Assembly: GCA_938084885.1 (NCBI GenBank)
Contig: CALKGG010000017.1
Location: 1 to 47,331 of the forward strand
Reading direction: 5' to 3'
Origin: an uncultured Acidimicrobiales bacterium
GTDB lineage: Bacteria; Actinomycetota; Acidimicrobiia; Acidimicrobiales; SHLQ01
DNA: 47,331 nucleotides
Shown here piece after piece: positions 8,415 through 15,914 of this stretch. Below the pieces are notes generated by a model. That model saw only the letters and a program-made list of their open reading frames with translations. It made no database searches and was not told the DNA's origin. The position numbers and the translations under genes were made by a program. Numbering within the stretch: position 1 is the stretch's first letter; each line of letters starts with the position of its first letter.

Positions 8415-8603
8415 TTATTGAAAGTCGAGGTGAAGGTGGTCGTCTTCTCGTAGGGCGAGGGCGCTGCGGAGGCCGTGTCCGGGTTCGCCGCAGATCCAAC
8501 ATCCGGTGTCGTCTTCGGCGGTCCAGGCAACTTCGCACGTGAGGCAACGGAATCGGACGCGTTGTTGTGCGAGGAGCGGTGTGGAGGAGGTGAGCGCCGG
8601 CAT
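8415..8603 (-). CDS. Small zinc-ribbon protein, copy 1
   Basis: This 62-residue protein has two CxxC knuckles (RCLTC and CWICG, 13 residues apart) that should bind one zinc ion, and it ends in LREDDHLHLDFQ. It is a paralogue of the protein at 8925-9137, with the same CxxC spacing and an identical twelve-residue tail. No function can be assigned: such single zinc ribbons bind nucleic acid or protein. The ATG at 8603 is chosen because upstream sequence in the same frame is built from the 42-bp repeats. On its own strand it lies downstream of tRNA-Val. Confidence 0.72.
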   Translation of the reverse strand: MPALTSSTPLLAQQRVRFRCLTCEVAWTAEDDTGCWICGEPGHGLRSALALREDDHLHLDFQ

Positions 8604-8640
8604 ACCGAGAGCATCGGCAATACCGAAGCAGATGTAAGCA

Positions 8641-8762
8641 CCCCAAGCAGCCGAGACCAAAGCGAACTTCGACCCCAGAACAACCCAAGCAGCCGAGACC
8701 AAAGCGAACTTCGACCCCCAAGGCACCCCAAGCAGCCGAGACCAAAGCGAATTTCGGCCCCC
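8641..8762. repeat. Three copies of a 36-bp repeat at 42-43-bp spacing
   Basis: The sequence cccaagcagccgagaccaaa followed by gcgaacttcgacccc begins at 8642, 8684 and 8727. The third copy diverges at its end (cgaatttcggccc) and becomes part of a perfect hairpin (8750-8774). The intervals between copies are only 6-7 bp, so this is not a CRISPR array. The repeats fill the space between tRNA-Val and the zinc-ribbon gene and would therefore lie in the leader of that gene. Confidence 0.85.
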
Positions 8763-8795
8763 AGGGCCGAAATTTGACGCAATGCGAAGCATTGC
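8750..8795 (-). terminator. Two perfect hairpins directly downstream of tRNA-Val
   Basis: Reading leftward from the tRNA, the first hairpin is gcaatgc/gcattgc with a 3-nt loop (8779-8795), only two bases after the tRNA end. The second is an 11-bp perfect stem, aatttcggccc with gggccgaaatt, and a 3-nt loop (8750-8774). Neither is followed by a good T tract. They probably terminate or process the tRNA transcript. Confidence 0.5.
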
Positions 8796-8797
8796 CG

Positions 8798-8871
8798 TGG
8801 GCCATACTGGACTTGAACCAGTGACCTCTGCCGTGTGAAGGCAGCGCTCTAGCCAGCTGAGCTAACGGCCC
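8798..8871 (-). tRNA. tRNA-Val (anticodon CAC)
   Basis: The reverse strand folds into a complete cloverleaf. The acceptor stem is GGGCCGU with AUGGCCC (one G-U pair), the D arm is GCUC...GAGC, the anticodon stem is CUGCC/GGCAG around the loop UUCACAC, and the T arm is ACUGG-UUCAAGU-CCAGU. The anticodon CAC reads GUG valine codons. The discriminator base is A, and the CCA tail is not encoded in the genome. There is a variable loop of ordinary length and no intron. Confidence 0.96.
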
Positions 8872-8924
8872 GGGGCGGTTCATGGTATCGCCGCCGGCAG
8901 ACAGACTGACGCAGTTGCTCAGAT

Positions 8925-9137
8925 ATGGCGGTCGACGACCGATTGGGGGGTATGCGAGGAACCGCTACCCAGCCAATGCCCATCACCGTTAGCGTTCGAT
9001 ACCGCTGTCACTCCTGTGATGTTGCGTGGACCGCAAGCGAAGATTCGTCGTGTTGGATGTGTGGCGAGCCTGGATCGACGCTTCGTAGTGCAATGGCGTT
9101 GCGTGAAGACGATCATCTCCACCTCGACTTTCAGTAA
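8925..9137 (+). CDS. Small zinc-ribbon protein, copy 2
   Basis: This protein of up to 70 residues has the same architecture as the 62-residue protein at 8415-8603: RCHSC and CWMCG knuckles, then LRSAMALREDDHLHLDFQ. The two share roughly two thirds of the conserved 47-residue core. The start is uncertain: ATGs at 8925, 8952 and 8976 are in frame, and the conserved part begins at VRYRC. The gene diverges from copy 1 with tRNA-Val and the repeats between them, and runs convergently into the J-domain gene 22 bp away. The function is unknown. Confidence 0.7.
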   Translation: MAVDDRLGGMRGTATQPMPITVSVRYRCHSCDVAWTASEDSSCWMCGEPGSTLRSAMALREDDHLHLDFQ

Positions 9138-9159
9138 CTGCTGAGCATTGCGTCGGTCG

Positions 9160-9858
9160 TTACTCGGTGACGGCGTTGACGCTTCCTGGGATGAGGCGTT
9201 CAAAGCAGAGCACGAGATCGTCTTGGATCGTGTTCTCGGTGTTCGCCGGGCAATTTCCCGGGTCGGGGACGATATCGACGACGCGCCCTTCGGCTCGACC
9301 GGTCGAACACGACACTTGTTGGATGCTGTCGGCGACGAACAGAAAGCAGTCGTCGTCGCGCATTTGGTCGTCGAGGGCGGGAGCAACTGGTCGGTTCTCG
9401 CCTCCGGCATCGTTGTTGTCGAAGGCGGTGACGAGCAATATTCCTAGGATGATGCCGACGATGATCAGCACGGGCAGCGATGCCCACACGCTGACCGATC
9501 CGTCGCCGGGCTCGTCGTCGATGGAACGCCGACCATTGGTTGTTGGCGAGGGCTGTGGGCTGCGCGGTGGCGGGTTGTTGGGGCGCCGTGATGCGCTGGG
9601 ACGTGGTTGACCGGCTTGACGCGTCGTGCTCTTTGGGTTGAGTTTGTCGTCGTACTCGGATCGTTTCTTGACGTCGGACAGTACGTTCCACGCGACGTTG
9701 ACTTGTTGCATTGCTTCTTCAGCGCGTCGGGCGTCGGCCGGTGATCGGCCTTGCTGACGGTCTGGGTGTAGGGCCCGAGCGCGACGAAGATACGCTTTGC
9801 GAATCTCCTTGGCGGTCGCATTCTTTGCGACGCCGAGCGTGTCGTAGTGGGTAGACAT
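9160..9858 (-). CDS. Membrane-anchored J-domain protein
   Basis: Residues 1-75 are a DnaJ-type J domain (THYDTLGVAKNATAKEIRKA, then the HPD tripeptide in ALHPDRQQG), which should stimulate the ATPase of a DnaK partner. A Pro/Arg-rich linker follows, then one transmembrane segment (LPVLIIVGIILGILLVTAF) and a C-terminal domain of about 70 residues with four cysteines that would lie outside the membrane. It lacks the Gly/Phe region, zinc fingers and C-terminal domains of true DnaJ, so it is a specialised co-chaperone. The ATG at 9858 is used because MSTHYDTLGV is a typical J-domain start. The exported domain is unfamiliar to me. Confidence 0.82.
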   Translation of the reverse strand: MSTHYDTLGVAKNATAKEIRKAYLRRARALHPDRQQGRSPADARRAEEAMQQVNVAWNVLSDVKKRSEYDDKLNPKSTTRQAGQPRPSASRRPNNPPPRSPQPSPTTNGRRSIDDEPGDGSVSVWASLPVLIIVGIILGILLVTAFDNNDAGGENRPVAPALDDQMRDDDCFLFVADSIQQVSCSTGRAEGRVVDIVPDPGNCPANTENTIQDDLVLCFERLIPGSVNAVTE

Positions 9859-9982
9859 TCTCGGCAACATTACTTCGTGTTCGGCCATGTGTACCTATAC
9901 CGACCGAACCAAATGGATGGGCCGTTGCCCGGTGGCTACCTGGTTTGTTGAACGTATCGGCAGGTGATGGCAGTGCGTGTGC

Positions 9983-11308
9983 TCAACGCAGCAGCAGGGC
10001 CTCGGCAAGGACCTCGAGCCCAGCAGAACGCGATCCTTTCACCAGAACTGCAACATCATCTGAGAGCTGGCCAATCACGTTGAGCGCGTCGCTGGCCTGT
10101 TCGAGCGCCGCTATCCCGTACAGGTCGGTGCCGACGGTGATGATTTCGGCGCCGATGGATCGTGCCGCCTCGGCGACTGCACGATGGTCGTCACCTTCCA
10201 TTGGGCCCAACTCGCCCATGTATCCGAGAACGGCGACCTTTCGTGGGTGTCGAAGTCGGCCGAGTGAGTCCAACGCGGCCATCATCGATGTCGGGTTTGC
10301 GTTGTAGCTGTCGTTGATAACCAGTCCCCCGCCGGCGGAGTGTCGAACATCCATCCGCCACGGGGAAACCTCGACGCGTTGAAGCCCGGCTTCGATATCG
10401 GGAACCAACACGCCCATCCATAACGCTGTGGCCACTGCGGCAGCGGTGTTGGTTGCCATATGTGCGCCGCGGGTAGGTGGACGGGCAACGACTCGGCCCC
10501 AGTCGGTGGCGATGGTGAAGGTTGCCCGTAGTTCGTCGTCGAGTTCGACGGCTTCGATTCGCACGTCGTTGTCGGCGTCGTAGCCAAATGTCAGGGTCGG
10601 GGCGCTTGTTTGGTTGGCCATTGCCGACACGAGTGGGTTGTCGCCGTTGAGTACCGCGAGTCCATTTGGGGGCAGTGCTTCGATGAGTTCGCCTTTGGCG
10701 ACTGCAATGTTTTCGACCGAACCAAACTCGCCAGTGTGGGCGCCGACGACGGTGGTGACGATCCCGACGGTCGGTGAGGCCATGGCGCACAGTTCGCGGA
10801 TGTGGCCAATGCCGCGGGCTCCCATTTCAATGACGGCTGCGTTAGTTCCTTCTGGGGCGTTGAGTAGCGTGAGGGGCACGCCGATCTCGTTGTTGAACGA
10901 CTTTGCCGAGTGGTGGCTGTTGAACGTGCTGGCAATGGCACCTGCGAGCAGGTCCTTTGTCGAGGTCTTGCCGACTGATCCGGTGATACCTACGACGGGT
11001 CCGTCGATCTTTGCTCGTGCGGCGATCGCCAGTTGTTGCATTGCGATCGTCGTGTCGTTGACGAGAACGCCGGTTCCCGAGGTGGTGTTTGTGGCCAGCG
11101 CGCCGTCTTCGTGGGTCAGATATGCCGAGGCTCCATCGGCGATGGCCCGCTCGATGTAGTCATGTCCGTTGCGCTCGGCAACCAGTGGTATGAACAGCTG
11201 GCCGGGTTGGATGGTGCGACTGTCTTGGTTCGAACCATCAACGGTGACTTCCGGGCCGTGGACGGTTCCGCTGACTGCTTCTGCGATTTCTGACGATGTA
11301 AACCTCAC
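9983..11308 (-). CDS. murF: UDP-MurNAc-tripeptide:D-Ala-D-Ala ligase
   Basis: MurF adds the D-Ala-D-Ala dipeptide to UDP-MurNAc-tripeptide, the last cytoplasmic step of peptidoglycan precursor synthesis. The protein (about 441 residues) shows the Mur ligase P-loop GITGSVGKTSTKD, SFNNEIGVPLTLLN, IEMGARGIGHI, and the C-terminal MRHPRK-type motif (RLRHPRKVAVLGYMGELG). No Asn-to-other change is seen in VINDSYNANPTSM. The GTG at 11308 gives MRFTSSEIAEAV, a natural MurF start; a TTG three codons upstream is the alternative. The gene is away from any dcw cluster and diverges from ddl, whose product supplies its D-Ala-D-Ala substrate. Confidence 0.93.
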   Translation of the reverse strand: MRFTSSEIAEAVSGTVHGPEVTVDGSNQDSRTIQPGQLFIPLVAERNGHDYIERAIADGASAYLTHEDGALATNTTSGTGVLVNDTTIAMQQLAIAARAKIDGPVVGITGSVGKTSTKDLLAGAIASTFNSHHSAKSFNNEIGVPLTLLNAPEGTNAAVIEMGARGIGHIRELCAMASPTVGIVTTVVGAHTGEFGSVENIAVAKGELIEALPPNGLAVLNGDNPLVSAMANQTSAPTLTFGYDADNDVRIEAVELDDELRATFTIATDWGRVVARPPTRGAHMATNTAAAVATALWMGVLVPDIEAGLQRVEVSPWRMDVRHSAGGGLVINDSYNANPTSMMAALDSLGRLRHPRKVAVLGYMGELGPMEGDDHRAVAEAARSIGAEIITVGTDLYGIAALEQASDALNVIGQLSDDVAVLVKGSRSAGLEVLAEALLLR

Positions 11309-11351
11309 GTGTGGCAACGCTAGACGGCTCGCCTACTACTGTTGGCTATCC

Positions 11352-12428
11352 ATGGCGACATCCTCTGAAACCTCCTCCACTGCGGACGCCACGTTGCGAC
11401 GCCGCCTCATTGTCTTGTTTGGCGGACAGTCGGCTGAACACGACGTGTCGTGTGTGACGGCGAAGCACGTTCTGGCGGCAGTGCGCGCAGACCAGTACGA
11501 CATCGAACCCATCGGCATTGGGCGCGACGGTACGTGGAATCGGGTCGCGGTCGATGTTGACGCCGAGTCCCTCGATCCGGCCGGTGAGCCAATCGATCCG
11601 TTCGCGATGATGACCGAGGCGGCGTCCTCGGGCGGTGTGGTGTTGTCGCTCGTGCATGGCCCAATGGGTGAGGACGGCACGCTTCAGGGAATGTGCGAGC
11701 TCGCAAATGTCGCCTATGTCGGTGCTGGTGTTCTCGGCAGCGCACTCTCGATGGACAAGATCGCAGCGAAACATGCGCTTGCATCGGCGGGGATACCGCA
11801 GGCGGCATGGTTTGGTTTTAACGTCGATGAGATCACCCCAGCAACGTCGACAAATCTGCTTCGTGAACTCGGCAGCCCGGTGTTTGTGAAGCCGGCCAAC
11901 ATGGGTTCGTCGGTCGGCGTGAGCCGCGCTGAAACCACAGAAGAACTCGACGAGGCACTCGCTCTTGCAGCGTCATATGACGAGTGGCTTGTCGTCGAGG
12001 AGGCAATTGAGGGACGCGAGATCGAGATTGCCGTGCTCGGCAACCGGTCACCGCGAACGTCGCTTCCTGGTGAGATCGTGGCTGGTGCCGACTTCTATAC
12101 CTACGAGGATAAGTATCACGATGGTGTCGCAAAGCTGCTCATCCCTGCGCCGCTCGACGACTCCGAGATTGCCGAGATGTCGAAGATGGCCGTCGCTGCG
12201 TATCGGGCCTTACGGGTGGATGGTTTGGCTCGCGCCGACTTTTTCTACGAGCCGGAGGGCCGCGGTTGGCTCGTGAACGAGCTGAACACGCTCCCTGGGT
12301 TCACGCCGATTTCGATGTATCCAAAGATGTGGGAAGCGTCGGGGTTGAGTTATCCCGATTTGATCGACGAGCTCATCGATCTTGCCTATGAGCGTCATGG
12401 ACGCCGTATTCGCAATACTGGAATCTAG
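11352..12428 (+). CDS. ddl: D-alanine:D-alanine ligase
   Basis: This 358-residue ATP-grasp enzyme makes D-Ala-D-Ala for peptidoglycan. It opens with LIVLFGGQSAEHDVSC (the GGxSxEHxxS signature), followed by VHGPMGEDGTLQGMCEL, the ATP-grasp segment VFVKPANMGSSVGVSRA, and the metal-binding end LVNELNTLPGFTPISMYPKM. The length is normal. The start at ATG 11352 is set by the family N-terminus, although the frame is open for 61 further codons upstream over the divergent murF start. Ddl and MurF act in sequence, and the 43-bp gap between them must hold both promoters. Confidence 0.95.
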   Translation: MATSSETSSTADATLRRRLIVLFGGQSAEHDVSCVTAKHVLAAVRADQYDIEPIGIGRDGTWNRVAVDVDAESLDPAGEPIDPFAMMTEAASSGGVVLSLVHGPMGEDGTLQGMCELANVAYVGAGVLGSALSMDKIAAKHALASAGIPQAAWFGFNVDEITPATSTNLLRELGSPVFVKPANMGSSVGVSRAETTEELDEALALAASYDEWLVVEEAIEGREIEIAVLGNRSPRTSLPGEIVAGADFYTYEDKYHDGVAKLLIPAPLDDSEIAEMSKMAVAAYRALRVDGLARADFFYEPEGRGWLVNELNTLPGFTPISMYPKMWEASGLSYPDLIDELIDLAYERHGRRIRNTGI

Positions 12429-12457
12429 CGAGCTCACTCAGCCCACTATGGCTAGGG

Positions 12458-12485
12458 AGTAGCGGCTAGGTAGTAGCGGCTAGGC
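12458..12485. repeat. 14-bp tandem duplication at the end of the membrane protein gene
   Basis: Two copies of agtagcggctagg(t/c) lie head to tail at 12458-12471 and 12472-12485. The second copy contains the stop codon of the leftward gene at 12480-12866. A shared core, GCCGCTACT on the opposite strand, recurs in the duplication at the end of lexA. Confidence 0.7.
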
Positions 12486-12866
12486 AATGGCTCGGTCGCC
12501 GTGTCGCCACTTCTGATAGTCGATCGCGTCGAACACGAGCGAGATGCCGTTCGTTAGCAGCAGCGCAACGAGAAACACCTCGTGTGTCGTGGTTGTGCCT
12601 TGCAGCAGCGTGACCGCTAGCAGCAGCATGAGCGGGGTCCATATGATCAGGTGGGGCAAGGCCATGAGTCTTGTCAGCCCTCGCGCGTGCATCATGATCG
12701 GCAGGTTCGGGGCCATTCCAGCAATGGAGAGAAGGAAGATCCACAGGCCGTTGCGGTCTGAGATAAACAACACGGTCGCGATGTTGATCGGGGCAAGCCA
12801 CAGGCCAACCCAGAGCTGTACGCCGAGTGGAAGCCTTCGATAGCTCGCCCAGATGTCGGGGATCAT
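12480..12866 (-). CDS. Small integral membrane protein of unknown function
   Basis: This 128-residue protein has about four hydrophobic segments (around residues 15-35, 38-55, 68-88 and 95-112) and a short charged tail (YQKWRHGDRAIA). The start is the ATG at 12866, MIPDIWASYRRLP. No motif lets me name a family. It is convergent with ddl and lies 13 bp upstream, in its own reading direction, from nothing else but the ddl end. The gene at 12880-13185 ends 13 bp before its start, so the two may be cotranscribed. Confidence 0.65.
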   Translation of the reverse strand: MIPDIWASYRRLPLGVQLWVGLWLAPINIATVLFISDRNGLWIFLLSIAGMAPNLPIMMHARGLTRLMALPHLIIWTPLMLLLAVTLLQGTTTTHEVFLVALLLTNGISLVFDAIDYQKWRHGDRAIA

Positions 12867-12879
12867 CGGGATTCTTCTC

Positions 12880-13185
12880 TCATTCGGTGAGGTCGCCGGG
12901 TTCGTCTAGGTCACGGGGAAGTGTGCTGAGAAAGGTTGCGCTCGCGCCGCCGTCGGCAAATCTCGGGTCCCCTTCACTGCTCGGTCCGAGTCGCTTGAGT
13001 ATGAGCACGATCACTGCGATGACGAGGGCGAACCCCACCCAGAACCAGGGAACACCCCCGGTTTCTGGAGCGGCGGTGGTTGTGGTGTCGGTCTCGGCTG
13101 CGAGCGGAGATCCGAGCAGAACAATTAGCGCGGTGGTCGATACCGCGACCGCTCGGGTCGCCAGTGGAAAGAACTTCCGTGCCAT
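12880..13185 (-). CDS. Small exported single-pass membrane protein
   Basis: This 101-residue protein has an N-terminal signal peptide (ending near GSPLAAE), a short Thr-rich extracellular stretch (TDTTTTAAPETGG), one transmembrane helix (WFWVGFALVIAVIVLILKRL) and an acidic cytoplasmic tail. The ATG at 13185 (MARKFFPLATRAV) is the natural start. The frame remains open upstream through a terminator and the Gly/Arg-rich end of the next gene, and that extension is not plausible. The function is unknown. Confidence 0.68.
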   Translation of the reverse strand: MARKFFPLATRAVAVSTTALIVLLGSPLAAETDTTTTAAPETGGVPWFWVGFALVIAVIVLILKRLGPSSEGDPRFADGGASATFLSTLPRDLDEPGDLTE

Positions 13186-13215
13186 CGCCCCATATTCTAG
13201 GCGCCGGGATCCGCC

Positions 13216-13254
13216 AAAAGTGTGCTCCGGGGTCTGACCCCGGAGCACACTTTT
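13216..13254. terminator. Perfect 18-bp stem hairpin at the end of the TPM-domain gene
   Basis: Arms 13216-13233 and 13237-13254 are exact reverse complements with a 3-base loop. Both ends are A4/T4 runs, so the element can terminate transcription in both directions. The core reads GGGGTCTGACCCC. The stop codon TAA of the leftward gene (13253-13255) lies partly within the stem. Confidence 0.8.
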
Positions 13255-15442
13255 AGAACTTGCCGCGGCGGCCGCCGGAACGGCGCGACCGTCCACTGCT
13301 GCGCGATCTGCTGCTGCTTCGGCTGCGACCACCCGAATAGCCGCGGCTGCGACTTCGGCCAGCGCCATACCCGCCGCCACCGAGGATGACGCCACCCCGG
13401 CTGGCGCGCTGGCGCCGCTGCGCTTCGGTGTAGAGCTGATCGGCAATGGTGGTCATTGCCCGAGCGCGCTGACCAACCCGTTCGGGATTCGTCGACACGT
13501 CGGCCACCAGCTGGTTGTACTCCAGACGAAGTTCGTCGACCTGGGCTTGGGCGTTCTTCGACTGACGCCCAGAAAACATGTGGCTGTCGACGTGTCGGTC
13601 AGCGCGTTCGATCGACGTGCGAGCAGCCCGGAGCTGACTTTGCGCGGCATGACGAATGCGCTCGCGTTCGGCGACTGTGGCCTTGAACTTGCCGAGCTGC
13701 TCATCGACCTCGTTGCCCACCTCCTCGGCCAGCTCGATCGCAAGAAGCGAATCGGGCGGTGTTTGTGCAAGCGCCGCCTCAGCATCGGCAACATCGGCAG
13801 CGATGCGTCGGGCAGCCTCGTGGGCGGGTGGCGCGAGATCGAGACGGTTCGTGGCCACATAGTCTCGAAGAACAGCGGCATCAGCCTGCGCTTCGGCGAC
13901 CGCTGCCGGCGCCTCATCGAGTGCTGCGGCGAGCTCGACATCGAGCGCGTCGAGTTCGTCCAACAGTTCGTCGGCGAGGTCGATCGCGACATCTGCGGCA
14001 TCGAGATCGGCCACGACCTCTCGCAACACGCCGACAGTGCGCGGGATCTCGCCAACCGAATCGGCCTCGGCCACATACTGTTGGGCCCGCTCCAACTGCT
14101 TTGCTGCCTCGGCTGGATGCCCGAGCACCCCGTCGAACGAGTCGGCGGCGTGGGCCATCTTCCAGGAATCGATCATCGTTGCGGTGGCGCCGACGCGACG
14201 CAGCTGACCCACTGCTTCGCTCGCTACCGTGGCACGTCGAGCCGTCGCACTATCTCGACGCTCGTCGAGCGATTCGAGATCGGCTGCAATCGAAGCGGCC
14301 TCCGTCGCGAGCGGCTCGAGCGCTGGTTTCATCTCGTCGACGTCGATGCGGAGCGCGAATGCGTCGATATGACCGAGCGCGTTGTCGAGTTGGTCGAGGC
14401 GTTCGGTCGCCGCCGCCACGTCCCAGCCTTCCACTGACCGTGCTGCTGCTGCCACACGTCCCCCGGCAATGCGTTCGGTTGTTTGCGTGTGCAGCGTCCC
14501 CATCTGATCGACCGAACCATCGAGCTCGGACAGCGACGCTTCGAACTTCTGGAGCGCTGCGGTGTTTTCTTTCGCAATTGCAGCAGCGGCATACACGTGT
14601 CGGAACGCCTCGGCCCGCGCCTCGTCGTCCAAATCGGCGACCCGGTCGCCGTCGAGCTCAGACACCGGCGACCACGCGTCGTACAGTCGGAGCGACGCTT
14701 GGGCGGCTTCGATTTGGGACATCTCGAGGCGTTCCATACTCGACCCAGTCAGCCGTCCCGACAGATACGACGCGGTCTGTTCAGCGTCATACCAGCGGGC
14801 TTGCACCTCGGTGACTTCACCCGACGCCTTGTCATACTCAGCTGCCGCTGTCTCGCGTTCGCGCCGATTCTTTCGCCGAACAGCGTTGACTGCGACGCCT
14901 CCCCCAACCCCAGCAGCGGCGAGCCCAATACCGCCAACGACAACGCCGGTCGTATTCGACGGCTCGGTGGCCAGGCCATCGACGGCTTCGTCGACTCCGG
15001 CCGCTAAACCTTGCCCGAAATCGCCGTTCTGGAACCATGCGGCCATTCGATCGAAGATCGCATCGACGTCGTCATCGAGGCGACTCTTGAGATTCTCACC
15101 GTACACCACCGCAAAGTCTCGACTCTCAACAGCAACAGCCAAGACCACCGTGTCGTCGGCTACCTCTCCGGGGACGATGTACGCCTCCGAACAGTTCGCA
15201 AAGGATGCGGCATCGAGGTCTTGGCCGCCTGCCAGCGTGTTGGTGGCGAACACGTGAAAGTCGAGTCCGGTCTCTGCTTCTGCATCAGCGATTGCCGACC
15301 GAAGCGCGCCGGGGTCATCCACACCAAAAAGGTCGATGAGGTCATCGCAGGCATCGACTTGGGCAGCAATCGACGACGTTGGCGTGAGCACCGTGCCGGC
15401 GACAACAACCATGGCCGCCAAAAGGTAGAGCGTTCGTTGCAT
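13253..15442 (-). CDS. Large TPM-domain membrane protein with helical stalk and Gly/Arg/Ser-rich tail
   Basis: The 729-residue protein starts with a signal sequence (MQRTLYLLAAMVVVAGTVL), followed by a TPM domain (about residues 30-160, with TGLDFHVFATNTLAGGQ and DDTVVLAVAVESRDFAVVYG) as in YgcG and photosystem-II repair proteins. A transmembrane helix follows near TTGVVVGGIGLAAAGVGGGV. The remaining 500 residues are alanine-rich helical, coiled-coil-like sequence. The tail after residue 690 is Gly/Arg/Ser-rich (GGYGAGRSRSRGYSGGRS). A domain of about 110 residues just after the membrane helix resembles the whole soluble part of the next gene upstream. The ATG at 15442 gives the signal peptide, and upstream in-frame codons do not. 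The role is probably envelope-associated and is otherwise unknown. Confidence 0.78.
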   Translation of the reverse strand: MQRTLYLLAAMVVVAGTVLTPTSSIAAQVDACDDLIDLFGVDDPGALRSAIADAEAETGLDFHVFATNTLAGGQDLDAASFANCSEAYIVPGEVADDTVVLAVAVESRDFAVVYGENLKSRLDDDVDAIFDRMAAWFQNGDFGQGLAAGVDEAVDGLATEPSNTTGVVVGGIGLAAAGVGGGVAVNAVRRKNRRERETAAAEYDKASGEVTEVQARWYDAEQTASYLSGRLTGSSMERLEMSQIEAAQASLRLYDAWSPVSELDGDRVADLDDEARAEAFRHVYAAAAIAKENTAALQKFEASLSELDGSVDQMGTLHTQTTERIAGGRVAAAARSVEGWDVAAATERLDQLDNALGHIDAFALRIDVDEMKPALEPLATEAASIAADLESLDERRDSATARRATVASEAVGQLRRVGATATMIDSWKMAHAADSFDGVLGHPAEAAKQLERAQQYVAEADSVGEIPRTVGVLREVVADLDAADVAIDLADELLDELDALDVELAAALDEAPAAVAEAQADAAVLRDYVATNRLDLAPPAHEAARRIAADVADAEAALAQTPPDSLLAIELAEEVGNEVDEQLGKFKATVAERERIRHAAQSQLRAARTSIERADRHVDSHMFSGRQSKNAQAQVDELRLEYNQLVADVSTNPERVGQRARAMTTIADQLYTEAQRRQRASRGGVILGGGGYGAGRSRSRGYSGGRSRSSSRSRSSGRSRRSGGRRGKF

Positions 15443-15476
15443 ACGTCGACCATAGTCAACAAGAAATGGCTGGCCC

Positions 15477-15914
15477 CTACTTTCGAAGCTCGTCGAGAAC
15501 CGTTTCGAGCTCGTTGAGCTTTCTCTCGAATCGCTCGACGACCGCAAGCGCCTCCAACTTGTATTCGCTCACCGTCTTTCGGGAGTCGTCGTCATAGGAC
15601 GCGACTGCACCTGCGTCGACGTCGCTGACCGGCAACCACGCTTCGTACAGCTCGCGAGAGCACTCGTGGGTTTCGGACTCGACTCGGGCAAGGCGGGCCG
15701 CGTCTTGGTCGTCGAGGCCACCTTTGATGATGACTGCCTCGTTTTGCAGATCGAACCATTGAGCCTGAGCAGACGAGACACGGCGGGCCGCGTTTTCGAA
15801 GCGGTCGATCGCGACTGCGGTGTTGCCCTTGTTGGTGCGACGCCGGGTCGTAACCCACATGCCACTCATGCCAGCAGCAACGATTCCACCGGCGAGCACG
15901 AGCAATTCGATCAT
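15477..15914 (-). CDS. Membrane-anchored helical protein, partial paralogue of the TPM-domain protein
   Basis: The 145-residue protein has one N-terminal transmembrane segment (IELLVLAGGIVAAGMSGMWV) and then a charged helical domain. The domain matches a part of the neighbouring TPM protein: AQWFDLQNEA against ARWYDAEQTA, and RELYEAWLPVSDVDAGAVASYDDDSR against LRLYDAWSPVSELDGDRVADLDDEAR. It begins with ATG overlapping the TetR stop (ATGA) and ends 34 bp before the TPM gene, so tetR, this gene and the TPM gene probably form one transcript. The function is unknown. Confidence 0.75.
   Translation of the reverse strand: MIELLVLAGGIVAAGMSGMWVTTRRRTNKGNTAVAIDRFENAARRVSSAQAQWFDLQNEAVIIKGGLDDQDAARLARVESETHECSRELYEAWLPVSDVDAGAVASYDDDSRKTVSEYKLEALAVVERFERKLNELETVLDELRK

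Noticed and set aside
8641..8762. CRISPR array
   Set aside because: Only three copies with 6-7-bp gaps and no unique spacers or cas genes.
8200..8883. Long leftward open frame of 227 codons through both repeat families
   Set aside because: It reads through tandem repeats and the tRNA gene, and its composition is repeat-derived.
12880..13446. 188-residue version of the small exported membrane protein
   Set aside because: The extra N-terminal part reads through a perfect terminator hairpin and the coding end of the next gene; the ATG at 13185 starts a proper signal peptide.
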